Notes: generated by a model not told the origin, from the sequence alone. 12,874 bases of DNA from Treponema sp. (GCA_018384055.1 JAHAZL010000071.1:1-12874), one strand, 5' to 3'; shown: positions 1 to 6,293, counted from the first letter of the stretch. Made by a program: numbers and translations.

Positions 1-1020
1 ATGAAGAAATTATCTGCATTGTTATGCACAATGTTTTTCATATCATCCATTTACTCCCAGGACGCAGACAAATACAGCAACCCCGCCGAAGAATATTCTT
101 TTAATCAATTCTTTTTTTCAACAATTGACTTCATAAAAAACGGTCCCTACACCCTTGATATTGGATGCGAACCTTCCATAAACAAGGGCAGCGTTACTTT
201 TGGGTCGCTTGAATACAAATGGAATCAAAAGTATTCAAGTTAAATTTATTTTGAAAAGGAAAATGATTTTTCAACGCCTAAACAAATAGTTCCCAATTTT
301 GGATATGTAACTTACAATATGGATGTACTTTGTAACTCTTTTAAAATATTTCCCTGCAAAAAATATTTTAGAGATGAAGACAACACCCAGAAATTTTCTG
401 TCAGTCTTGGACTATTGCTTGAATTTACAGACGGAACAACAAACACAACAGGTATAGTCAACAACGACCTATACGGAGAAAACCTTAACCTAAGCAACAA
501 ATATTTTGGCATATACACATCAAAAGAAAAACAGAAGAGTCTTATTGCCGGTCCATGCATTGACCTTAACTACACGCTGCCCATTAATTCATGGCTATCT
601 TTCAGGGTAGATAATACAATCATTCCATTCTATTACTACAGGAATCATATTTCTCATTCCTTCACATACATAAACCAAACCTATAGTCCAAAACAAGAAC
701 TTACTGCAAGAATATTTAATTCCGGGATATTGAATATTAAATGCCACCTGGACTTTTACAAGTTATTCGCCCTTGTTGCATACTACGATTTTACACGATT
801 TACAGAATTCAAATCCTATTACGACATTAGCAACAAGATAAATGCATATAGATACACAAAAACAACAAACACTTTTCGTATCGGAGCTGCCTTACTGGAG
901 TCTACTGACGCCTACGTCAGAATTCAAACAGGCTTTTACAGGGAATTCTCATGAATCAGCAACGACAGTGGAACCCAGTTCACTCAAAATTGGGTTATCT
1001 CTGTCAGCGTAGGATTTTAA
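1..1020 (+). pseudogene. Secreted beta-barrel-like outer membrane protein, interrupted by two in-frame stop codons
   Basis: One reading frame runs from the ATG at 1 to the TAA at 1018-1020 (340 codons) but contains a TAA at 241-243 and a TGA at 952-954. Coding character continues in the same frame across both stops, so this is one gene with two nonsense codons, not three genes. The N-terminus (MKKLSALLCTMFFISSIYSQ) is a typical signal peptide. The body has many aromatic residues and alternating polar/hydrophobic stretches, as in beta strands. The last residues after the TGA end ...NWVISVSVGF, the C-terminal aromatic beta-signal typical of outer-membrane barrels. I do not recognise a family. 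Each stop could arise from one substitution of a sense codon. The ATG falls on the first base of the window, so its promoter and any ribosome binding site cannot be seen. Alternatives are sequencing error or readthrough; a decaying gene is the simplest reading. Confidence 0.7.
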
Positions 1021-1121
1021 ATGAATAACTGATTCTATTGACGAAGTATTGTAAAAATTCCAAAGTCAATTTCGTGATGTCTTAAAACATTCTCAAGGAA
1101 TAAAGGACACCAAAAGAATTA

Positions 1122-1150
1122 GTGACACAAAATAATTGGAGCTATATAAT
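1122..1150 (+). promoter_or_regulatory. Sigma-70-like promoter abutting the start at 1158
   Basis: GTGACA at 1122-1127 (5 of 6 to TTGACA) and TATAAT at 1145-1150 (6 of 6) are separated by exactly 17 nt. Only 7 nt (TTGTAAA) lie between the -10 box and the ATG at 1158, so transcription should begin at or within a base or two of the start codon. An in-frame GTG at 1122 could be taken as a start, but it is the -35 box. Confidence 0.7.
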
Positions 1151-1157
1151 TTGTAAA

Positions 1158-1685
1158 ATGAGTCGCCTTGTCGTTTTCCTTGCAGCATTATTTTTCTCAA
1201 TGAGTGCCTTTGCGGAAACAGAATTAAAGCACAATCCCTGGGAACTGATCATCTACCGCCCCGAAAATTCTCAGAAGATAAATGAAGTAAGGTGCTGGCT
1301 TAAAATAGAAGACATGGACGGAAATGATGTTACCTACACTGCAGCAAGGGCAACCTACGAATGGGCTTCCATTCCAAACAGAGTTAACAATTACGAAAGA
1401 ACCTATTACCTGATGGGCGGCATGGCTATGCATTTGCACAACATAAAGCCAGGAAAATACAAGTTCACTTTCTGTACCCCCGCAGACAAACAGTATCCTT
1501 TTCCAAACAAAAAAAGGAACTGGAATTCCAACGAATTCATCTATGACACAAACAATCCTGCCAAGGTAATTTTTGTTTATCCAACAGTTGGGGAAAGCGG
1601 TTTTTACAACGGAGGCTGGATTATCAGTGCAAAAGCTCCGGAGTTCTTTAAATTCACAAAACCCGCAGGAAAGGCGGTGAAATAA
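1158..1685 (+). CDS. Small secreted protein of unknown function
   Basis: This is a 175-residue protein I do not recognise. The chosen ATG at 1158 gives a clean signal peptide (MSRLVVFLAALFFSMSAFA, predicted cleavage after residue 19) with no extra N-terminal residues. The in-frame GTG at 1122 would add 12 residues in front of the signal peptide and lies in the -35 box of a near-consensus promoter. The mature part (about 156 residues) is rich in Trp, Tyr and Asn, has one Cys at each of two sites, and has no membrane segment. It is therefore likely periplasmic or surface-exposed. It may be a beta-sandwich-type domain, since it shows alternating hydrophobic strands and a motif resembling an extracellular Ig-like fold (ITRPGKYKF-like 'HNIKPGKYKFTF'); this is inference only. 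There is no Shine-Dalgarno sequence before the ATG. It is likely monocistronic: the next feature downstream lies on the other strand. Confidence 0.75.
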   Translation: MSRLVVFLAALFFSMSAFAETELKHNPWELIIYRPENSQKINEVRCWLKIEDMDGNDVTYTAARATYEWASIPNRVNNYERTYYLMGGMAMHLHNIKPGKYKFTFCTPADKQYPFPNKKRNWNSNEFIYDTNNPAKVIFVYPTVGESGFYNGGWIISAKAPEFFKFTKPAGKAVK

Positions 1686-1770
1686 AACAAAGCCTCCCTG
1701 CCGCATTTTCCTTGCACCTGCTCGGCGGTCACTTCGCTAATCGGTTCAATGTTTTGTACTTTGCAGGAAT

Positions 1771-1804
1771 AAAAAAAGGCTTCCAATTTTTCATTGGAAG
1801 CCTT
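1771..1804 (-). terminator. Intrinsic terminator of the regulator/tRNA-Thr transcript
   Basis: A perfect 12-bp stem (AAGGCTTCCAAT at 1776-1787 with ATTGGAAGCCTT at 1793-1804) encloses a 5-nt loop. On the minus strand it is followed by seven T (plus-strand A run 1771-1777). It begins two bases after the 3' end of the tRNA, so it ends the tRNA transcript. On the plus strand there is no T run after the stem, so it is directional. Confidence 0.85.
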
Positions 1805-1805
1805 A

Positions 1806-1878
1806 AGCCAACTCCCGGACTTGAACCGAGTACCTGTTCTTTACGAGGGAACTGCTCTACCAGGTGAGCTAAGTTGGC
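1806..1878 (-). tRNA. tRNA-Thr, anticodon CGT
   Basis: The 73-nt cloverleaf has a perfect 7-bp acceptor stem (GCCAACT/AGTTGGC), a D stem GCTC/GAGC with the G18G19 pair, a T stem CTCGG/CCGGG with a TTCAAGT loop, and a discriminator T. The anticodon loop is CTCGTAA, with U33 and anticodon CGT (plus-strand ACG at 1843-1845), which reads ACG threonine codons. The 3' CCA is not encoded, so it must be added by nucleotidyltransferase. Two details are off the norm: the last anticodon-stem pair 31-39 is C/A, and position 15 is C with A at 48 in place of the usual Levitt pair. The gene lies 23 nt after the stop of the regulator on the same strand with no terminator between, so it is probably cut from that mRNA or shares its transcript. 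Confidence 0.92.
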
Positions 1879-1901
1879 ATTAATTAAAAAATTAAATGCA
1901 G

Positions 1902-3185
1902 CTAGTTCTGCTGTGCCTTGGTGAAGGCTTCTACTTTCATGTAGTAGTTGTCTACTACACGGCGCATATCGTGAATGTTCTTTACGATTATGTAGCCTTC
2001 AAAGATTTCAATTTTTCCGCGGTCCATAAGGACAGAAAGTTCTTCATGAGCCTGCGAATGTGAAATGGCCGCCCATGAGGCAATGTCATTTACAGAAATG
2101 TTGAACTTCCGCTTTGTATTAGATTCATCCATATTTGAAGCTGTACCCTGAAGTTCGTCATACATTAGGAAAACATCGCAGACACGAACAGGAATTTCCT
2201 TGATGAGGATGATCTTAAACTGCCTGTACTGGTCATAGATGCGCTTTGTAAAAATCTTAAGGAGGTTCATGACAATCTGAGGATTACTGAGAACCAATGC
2301 CTTAAAGTTTGCCTTGTTGAATTCGAGACATGCAACATCGGTACGGGCAATACAAGATGCACTGCGCTGGCTGTTGTCAAGGATTGCCATTTCTCCAAAG
2401 AACTGTCCGCTTGTCAGTATATCAAGGCTCTTATTCTGGTTATTGATGCACTTGCAAATCTGAACTTCACCATACTTGATGAGGTAGAATGTTTCACCAG
2501 GTTCAAATTCAGAAATGATTACATCCCCGCGTGAATATTTCTTTGTAAAGCGGTCAAATGCAGGAAGAGAGAACTGATTTACAGAAAGACCAAAAGATTC
2601 ATTTGAAGAAGATTCAGAATTGAATGCCGCTAATCCAGGTCTGCTGCTGCCTTCCTTTCTCTTTGCATCTTTATAAAGTTTTTCGATTTCCGCCCTGTTG
2701 GAAGGATTTGGATTAATCTGAGAAATTCTTGTAAGAACATCAATACAGCTCTTAAACTGTTCGTCATTATAGAAGGCCTGTGCAACGCTTAGCATTCCAA
2801 CCTCAGGTGAAATTGCAACGAAGCCACTCTTAAGGAATCCTTCTGTTTTTCTATGGATGTCACGCAAAGACTTTGAAAAAACGCGGAGCATCTTTTCTGT
2901 AATAGCCTGCTTTGAACTGAAAAGTTTTTCGAACTCCGCAACTGTCATTGTTACAACTACAGAATTCACAAGTACTGAAGCTGTTACAAGGCTAGGCATG
3001 TGTGCGAGTGCTGATTTTACGCCAAAGAACTCACCGATCCTAACCTGTTCAGAAACAGGAACTCCAGTTTCAAGGTCACGGGACTTTAATGCAACGGCAC
3101 CAGACTGAAGAATATAAATGTTAGAGTCTTTTGCACCCTCAAAGAAAATGATTGAGCCGGCTGTAAATTGAACTGTCTTTGGCAT
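1902..3185 (-). CDS. Crp/Fnr-type regulator with two cyclic-nucleotide-binding domains and a C-terminal winged helix
   Basis: The 427-residue protein has a first cNMP-binding-like domain (about residues 5-110), a helical linker (about 126-176, possibly one TPR-like repeat, then a Ser-rich stretch), a second cNMP-binding domain (about 210-325) and a Crp-type winged helix (about 330-405). The second domain keeps the phosphate-binding cassette: FGEMAIL from 263, then Arg274-Ser275-Ala276. In the first domain the matching place reads FGVKSAL, and the Glu and Arg are lost, so it probably does not bind ligand. The family normally has one cNMP domain and about 200-230 residues; this is a tandem version. 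It likely acts as a cytoplasmic cAMP-responsive transcription factor, though DNA binding is inferred from the HTH region alone. ATG at 3185 is chosen: AGGGG lies 11 nt upstream, whereas the in-frame TTG at 3194 lies only 2 nt from it. A candidate promoter lies at 3255-3283. tRNA-Thr follows in the same transcript. Confidence 0.88.
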   Translation of the reverse strand: MPKTVQFTAGSIIFFEGAKDSNIYILQSGAVALKSRDLETGVPVSEQVRIGEFFGVKSALAHMPSLVTASVLVNSVVVTMTVAEFEKLFSSKQAITEKMLRVFSKSLRDIHRKTEGFLKSGFVAISPEVGMLSVAQAFYNDEQFKSCIDVLTRISQINPNPSNRAEIEKLYKDAKRKEGSSRPGLAAFNSESSSNESFGLSVNQFSLPAFDRFTKKYSRGDVIISEFEPGETFYLIKYGEVQICKCINNQNKSLDILTSGQFFGEMAILDNSQRSASCIARTDVACLEFNKANFKALVLSNPQIVMNLLKIFTKRIYDQYRQFKIILIKEIPVRVCDVFLMYDELQGTASNMDESNTKRKFNISVNDIASWAAISHSQAHEELSVLMDRGKIEIFEGYIIVKNIHDMRRVVDNYYMKVEAFTKAQQN

Positions 3186-3254
3186 ACTTTTCAATTCCCC
3201 TTGTAAAAAACTAGAATCCCTCTATCACTTGAATTCCAATCAATATACAATTTA

Positions 3255-3283
3255 CTTATATACCATTCTATCACAAGAAACAA
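3255..3283 (-). promoter_or_regulatory. Candidate promoter of the two-domain Crp-like gene
   Basis: Read on the minus strand, TTGTTT (plus AAACAA 3278-3283) and TATAAG (plus CTTATA 3255-3260) are 17 nt apart and give a leader of roughly 60 nt carrying AGGGG before the ATG at 3185. The spacer contains GTGATAGA, which recurs in the leader (see findings). Confidence 0.45.
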
Positions 3284-3288
3284 AAATA

Positions 3289-3297
3289 TGCTATAAT
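3289..3297 (+). promoter_or_regulatory. Candidate extended -10 promoter of the PHP-domain gene
   Basis: TGC followed by TATAAT (3292-3297) is a consensus extended -10 element 42 nt before the ATG at 3340. No good -35 hexamer stands 17 nt upstream, which fits an extended -10 promoter. It lies about 30 nt from the divergent promoter of the regulator, so the two may be co-regulated. Confidence 0.45.
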
Positions 3298-3339
3298 AAT
3301 GCAAATTTTAACAAAAAAACGTAATTTAATGAGTAAGAA

Positions 3340-4200
3340 ATGATAGATTTGCATACACATTCTACTGCTTCCGACGGAACCTATACTCCAGAACAGTTAA
3401 TCGCCTATGCACACGCAAAAAACCTGAAGGCAATAGCACTTACAGACCATGATACAATAGACGGCATTATTGAAGCTCAGGAAATGGCTAAAAAACTGGA
3501 CATTGAGTTTATTCCTGGAATTGAGCTTTCCATCCAGTGGCCTACGGGAGAATTTCACCTGCTTGGACTGGGGCTGCAGACAGCATCTGATGAACTCAAG
3601 GCAGCCATAGAGTTTTTAAGGCAGGAAAGGGACAACCGCAACCAAAAAATGGCCGAAAAGCTTCAGGAACAGGGAATAAACATCACTTACGATGAAGTTG
3701 CGGAAAAGGCAGGTACAAAAACCATCGGCCGCCCCCACTTTGCATCCCTGATGATAGAAAAAGGTTTCATAAAAGTCAGGCAGCAGGCTTTTGACAAGTA
3801 TTTTGCAAAAGGAAGGCCATGCTATGTTGAACGCACCGGACTTGAACTTGAAGATGCAGTAAAAGCCATAAAGACATCAGGAGGAATCCCGGTTCAGGCA
3901 CACCCGCTTTCCATGTATGTATCATGGGGAAAAATGGAGGACAAGATAATAGAAATACAGTCTACTGGAGTCGAAGGACTTGAAGCCTGGCATCCAGGAA
4001 TCCGTGTGGCAGAAGCATACAGACTTGAGGAACTTGCACACAAGCTGGGCATGATTGCAACTGCAGGAAGCGACTTCCACGGAGAAAAAGTTCGCGCCGA
4101 CAGAAAAATCGGCTATACAGCGGGTAAAAGCAAAATAGAAGACAGATACTGGTACGATGAACTGAAGCCAAAATTAAAAGGAAAGGAATTCATGCTTTAA
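3340..4200 (+). CDS. PHP-domain metal-dependent phosphoesterase (YciV/RNase AM family)
   Basis: The 286-residue protein carries the full PHP motif series: HTHS (His5, His7) with Asp12, TDHDT (Asp36, His37), GIELS (Glu62), RPHFA (His133), QAHPL (His188) and GSDFHG (Asp245, His247). These are the usual metal ligands of a trinuclear active site. Length and order fit the COG0613 group, which includes E. coli YciV/RNase AM (5'-3' exonuclease trimming rRNA 5' ends) and 3',5'-nucleoside bisphosphate phosphatases. All predicted ligands seem present, so it should be an active cytoplasmic enzyme, but the substrate cannot be chosen from sequence. The ATG at 3340 begins directly with the first metal motif and has only a weak purine stretch (GAGTAAG) upstream. 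It is divergent from the Crp-like gene and convergent with the membrane-protein cluster. Confidence 0.9.
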   Translation: MIDLHTHSTASDGTYTPEQLIAYAHAKNLKAIALTDHDTIDGIIEAQEMAKKLDIEFIPGIELSIQWPTGEFHLLGLGLQTASDELKAAIEFLRQERDNRNQKMAEKLQEQGINITYDEVAEKAGTKTIGRPHFASLMIEKGFIKVRQQAFDKYFAKGRPCYVERTGLELEDAVKAIKTSGGIPVQAHPLSMYVSWGKMEDKIIEIQSTGVEGLEAWHPGIRVAEAYRLEELAHKLGMIATAGSDFHGEKVRADRKIGYTAGKSKIEDRYWYDELKPKLKGKEFML

Positions 4201-4207
4201 AACCATA

Positions 4208-4238
4208 AAGCCCACCAGGCAAAAAGCTTGGCGGGCTT
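4208..4238. terminator. Hairpin between convergent genes, probable bidirectional terminator
   Basis: AAGCCCACCA (4208-4217) faces TGGCGGGCTT (4229-4238). Read on the minus strand all ten pairs form, with one G-U. Read on the plus strand there is one A/C mismatch. On the minus strand TATGGTTTT follows, a poor T tract; on the plus strand only short T runs follow. It sits in the 58-nt gap between the convergent stops at 4200 and 4259. Confidence 0.5.
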
Positions 4239-4258
4239 CGCTTTAAGCGTAAATCAAA

Positions 4259-4669
4259 TTATTTGCAGCAAACCCAAATTGCACCAAAGATGATCAAATC
4301 TTTAGAAAACTGAAGGAGCCATGAAAGGAAGTTTGGCTTTCCAATTCCTGCAACGATGTCTGCAAGGACAATAACAACAACCCAAACGATAACAACAATT
4401 AATGAAATGATGTTGCCGAACGATCCCATCCTGTCGCCAATGAAGCACTTGAGGATGATGAAAATACCTGCAAGAAGTTCGATTACGCCAAATACTGTAA
4501 TGATGATGCTTTCTGCACTTCCATCAAAAATTGACTTGAGGCCCTTGATTGCCAAGTCACCGGCAGCCTTTCCCTGCAATGCGTAGATTCCGCTCACTGC
4601 AAGCATACATCCTACAGCAAGTGTAAGAATAAGAGATGCGATTGCATTCTTTGTATCATTCTTTCCCAT
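4259..4669 (-). CDS. Small integral membrane protein of unknown function, four predicted helices
   Basis: The 136-residue protein is very hydrophobic, with membrane segments at about residues 9-30, 54-75, 85-107 and 115-134. The short loops are mostly charged or polar, and the C-terminus ends in Cys-Cys-Lys. I do not recognise a family; no transport or enzyme motif is visible. The ATG at 4669 has a strong ribosome binding site, AGGGGG, 8 nt upstream. It is the last gene of a same-strand cluster (5864, 5037, 4669), with a 65-nt gap to the gene before it. That gap holds a weak A/T hairpin (4719-4736) and a possible -10 (TATAAC on the minus strand, 4691-4696). It may therefore be partly expressed from its own promoter. 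Confidence 0.75.
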   Translation of the reverse strand: MGKNDTKNAIASLILTLAVGCMLAVSGIYALQGKAAGDLAIKGLKSIFDGSAESIIITVFGVIELLAGIFIILKCFIGDRMGSFGNIISLIVVIVWVVVIVLADIVAGIGKPNFLSWLLQFSKDLIIFGAIWVCCK

Positions 4670-4718
4670 TTAAATTTCCCCCTTAAAATGGTTATAGTAA
4701 AATTCTAATGCAAATATG

Positions 4719-4736
4719 AAAAACTCACAAGTTTTT
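4719..4736 (-). other. Weak A/T hairpin after the 5037 gene, possible attenuator
   Basis: On the minus strand AAAAACT (4736-4730), a 4-nt loop and AGTTTTT (4725-4719) form a 7-bp stem ending in T residues, overlapping the stop codon of the upstream gene. It could reduce readthrough into the 4669 gene, but the stem is mostly A-T pairs and would be weak. Confidence 0.25.
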
Positions 4737-5037
4737 ATTTTCCTGAATTGATTCTGGAAATCATGATGCTGAATCCAAGAATAAAGAAAAGAGATGGCAG
4801 TACGGTAAAAATCAATGAAGTCAAAGGAAGGCTTCCGATTTTCAGTTTGTCTACAGAAAGGATTCCCATTTCTACAAGAAGATCGTAAACAGTTCCACCG
4901 TAGTTGATTACGATGGCCGCAATGATGCTCATCCAGGAAGCTTCTCCGGTTTTGCTCCACAAGAGAATTGCGGTAAAGGCTGCAAGTCCCCCAAGGACAA
5001 GTTTGATTACATAAAGAATAAGTTCACTCTGTGGCAT
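4735..5037 (-). CDS. Small integral membrane protein of unknown function, three predicted helices
   Basis: The 100-residue protein has membrane segments at about residues 5-27, 33-55 and 70-94. A short, more polar stretch (VDKLKIG, about 62-68) separates the second and third, and the C-terminus is basic. No family is recognised. The ATG at 5037 lies 20 nt after the stop of the 268-residue gene. The strong GGAAGGAG motif lies in that gap about 12 nt upstream of the ATG, a little far but usable. The tight spacing makes co-transcription with the 5864 gene likely, so this may be a membrane partner of that soluble protein; this is inference from position only. Its size and hydrophobicity are similar to the next gene, but I see no clear sequence repeat between them. 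Confidence 0.72.
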   Translation of the reverse strand: MPQSELILYVIKLVLGGLAAFTAILLWSKTGEASWMSIIAAIVINYGGTVYDLLVEMGILSVDKLKIGSLPLTSLIFTVLPSLFFILGFSIMISRINSGK

Positions 5038-5057
5038 TTCTAATAAAATCTCCTTCC

Positions 5058-5864
5058 TTAATTTTCGGAACGGAAAGGATTTTTCTTGAGGGCAGCAAAA
5101 ACACCGCGGTCAGCTCCAAAAGGAACTATGCTTGGGTTTTCATAAACTGGACTGATGACAATACCTAAATCAAGGCAATGAAGGACAAAAGCCCTGTAAC
5201 TGTCCATTGGAATCTTTGGAAAAAGGTAAGGTCCCTTTCTTTCCCAATACTGATTTATGATGTTGTCGTAGATGAACCAGTCCTTTTCCTGTCTTGTCTG
5301 AAGGGCAGAAATCAAATTGTAGATTGAACGGGTTACGGCAGCTTCCATTGGGGATGAAAGGCGAATCTGTCTTTTCATGACATCACCAAACTTTATATTG
5401 TTTTCTTCTGTATCTTTTACGGCAAGGAGGAAAATATTCTGTGTCCATGGAAGGGTCGGTTCTATAACTATACATTCCACATCCTCCCAGTTAATTTCTG
5501 TCTGATGCCACGGATGGTAGACGCTGGTTCCTTCACTGTTGATTTTTAGGCCAGCTGACACGGCATCAATTTTGGAAGAAAAAATGAATGTCTTTCTGCT
5601 GCTGCCAATAAAGAGTTCGTTGACTGCCTTTTCAAGGCGCTGAGTAAAATCCGTCCTGTAGCTGCCGGTTGCACCACGGTCCAGGGCATTCTTAAGCATT
5701 GTAAAAGCACTTCCTCCACCCCATCCAAGGATGGCCCTGCCGCCTTCCTGATAAAGGTCTGTAAGACGGGTTCTTTTTGCCGTATAAAGGAATGGTCCCC
5801 TAGCCCTCTTGATGCTTCCATATCTTTTGAAAATTTCTTCAGCCAAAAACTCAATTTCGTTCAT
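5058..5864 (-). CDS. Hypothetical protein resembling a reduced PLP-dependent aminotransferase
   Basis: The 268-residue soluble protein has no signal peptide or membrane helix. Residues 22-85 (GPFLYTAKRTRLTDLYQEGG, then a Gly-rich turn, then SYRTDF and LEKAVNELF) follow the N-terminal pattern of fold-type I (class III) aminotransferases. Residues 131-140 (CIVIEPTLPW) recall the acidic EP motif after the substrate loop. Residues 222-263 (AFVLHCLDLGIVISPVYEN) look like the C-terminal small domain. The family is usually 400-450 residues, and the large-domain core with the PLP lysine appears to be missing, so catalysis by the usual mechanism is doubtful. This is a motif-level impression, not an established assignment. 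It heads a cluster with two small membrane proteins. The ATG at 5864 has no Shine-Dalgarno sequence; a -10 box ends 7 nt before it. Confidence 0.72.
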   Translation of the reverse strand: MNEIEFLAEEIFKRYGSIKRARGPFLYTAKRTRLTDLYQEGGRAILGWGGGSAFTMLKNALDRGATGSYRTDFTQRLEKAVNELFIGSSRKTFIFSSKIDAVSAGLKINSEGTSVYHPWHQTEINWEDVECIVIEPTLPWTQNIFLLAVKDTEENNIKFGDVMKRQIRLSSPMEAAVTRSIYNLISALQTRQEKDWFIYDNIINQYWERKGPYLFPKIPMDSYRAFVLHCLDLGIVISPVYENPSIVPFGADRGVFAALKKNPFRSEN

Positions 5865-5871
5865 ATTGAAT

Positions 5872-5900
5872 ATTGTAGTGAAAACTCAGTAATTTTGCTA
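5872..5900 (-). promoter_or_regulatory. Candidate promoter of the 5864 cluster, adjacent to the start codon
   Basis: On the minus strand TACAAT (plus ATTGTA 5872-5877, 5 of 6 to TATAAT) ends 7 nt before the ATG. At 17 nt spacing the -35 position reads TAGCAA (3 of 6), which is weak. It overlaps the opposing promoter of the 5911 gene. Confidence 0.45.
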
Positions 5901-5904
5901 GAAT
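5896..5904 (+). promoter_or_regulatory. Candidate extended -10 promoter adjacent to the start at 5911
   Basis: TGC followed by TAGAAT (5899-5904, 5 of 6) forms an extended -10 that ends 6 nt before the ATG at 5911. No Shine-Dalgarno sequence is present in the gap AGCGAA or just upstream. Its -35 position (TAGTGA, 5876-5881) overlaps the opposing -10 box. Confidence 0.5.
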
Positions 5905-5910
5905 AGCGAA

Positions 5911-6285
5911 ATGAAGGTTAAGGCAAGAATCCTTGATTTTTTTATTTTACTCATCTTTGCTGCTGCCGTGATTTTCCCCGCAATAAAAATTTTTGGCGGA
6001 AAATCAACAAAAAAAAATTTGATAGTCCAGACAAGGACTGAAAAATATGCATACGCCTTAGACAAAGAACTCCACCTGGAATTTGAAGGACTCATAGGAA
6101 AATCCCGCATTGCCGTTTCCGACGGGAATGCCTGGTTTGAAGATTCTCCCTGCGACAACAAAATCTGCGTTGAATCAGGAAAGATAAACGGACCAAACCA
6201 ATGGGCAGCATGTCTTCCAAACGGAATTATAATTTACATTGAAGGAGAAACTGAAAAAGAAGAAGTGGATGCAATCGCAAACTAA
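5911..6285 (+). CDS. NusG domain II-containing protein, membrane-anchored
   Basis: This 124-residue protein has one N-terminal membrane helix (about residues 8-28, probably an uncleaved anchor) followed by an extracytoplasmic domain. Residues 78-112 carry the hallmark of the free-standing NusG domain II family: Cys81, Cys86 in DNKICVESG, then Asn96-Gln97 and AACLPNGIIIYI with Cys101. The family occurs mainly in Firmicutes and spirochaetes. Its role is not settled, and despite the name it lacks the NusG N-terminal domain, so a transcription role should not be assumed. The cysteines could be redox-active or structural outside the membrane. The length is normal. The ATG at 5911 is the only Met before the membrane helix, and it follows a -10 box by 6 nt with no Shine-Dalgarno sequence. 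Its stop is 8 nt from the end of the convergent pcrA gene. Confidence 0.85.
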   Translation: MKVKARILDFFILLIFAAAVIFPAIKIFGGKSTKKNLIVQTRTEKYAYALDKELHLEFEGLIGKSRIAVSDGNAWFEDSPCDNKICVESGKINGPNQWAACLPNGIIIYIEGETEKEEVDAIAN

Positions 6286-6293
6286 ACTGAAAT

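Noticed and set aside
952..954. TGA at 952 as a selenocysteine codon
   Set aside because: No redox context, and no SECIS-like hairpin was evident directly after it; a second unrelated stop (TAA 241) in the same frame favours decay.
1122..1157. GTG start at 1122 for the secreted protein
   Set aside because: It would put 12 residues in front of a clean signal peptide and uses the -35 box of the promoter.
1224..1706. Minus-strand open frame opposite the secreted-protein gene
   Set aside because: The plus strand has a near-consensus promoter and signal peptide; the antisense product lacks any signal or motif.
1604..1786. Minus-strand 60-codon frame downstream of the tRNA terminator
   Set aside because: It starts within the tRNA terminator hairpin and overlaps the secreted-protein gene; no ribosome site.
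4670..4960. Minus-strand 96-codon frame overlapping the three-helix membrane protein
   Set aside because: It overlaps the membrane-protein gene at 4735-5037, which has hydrophobic helices and a ribosome site; the alternative product is a His/Arg-rich out-of-frame shadow.
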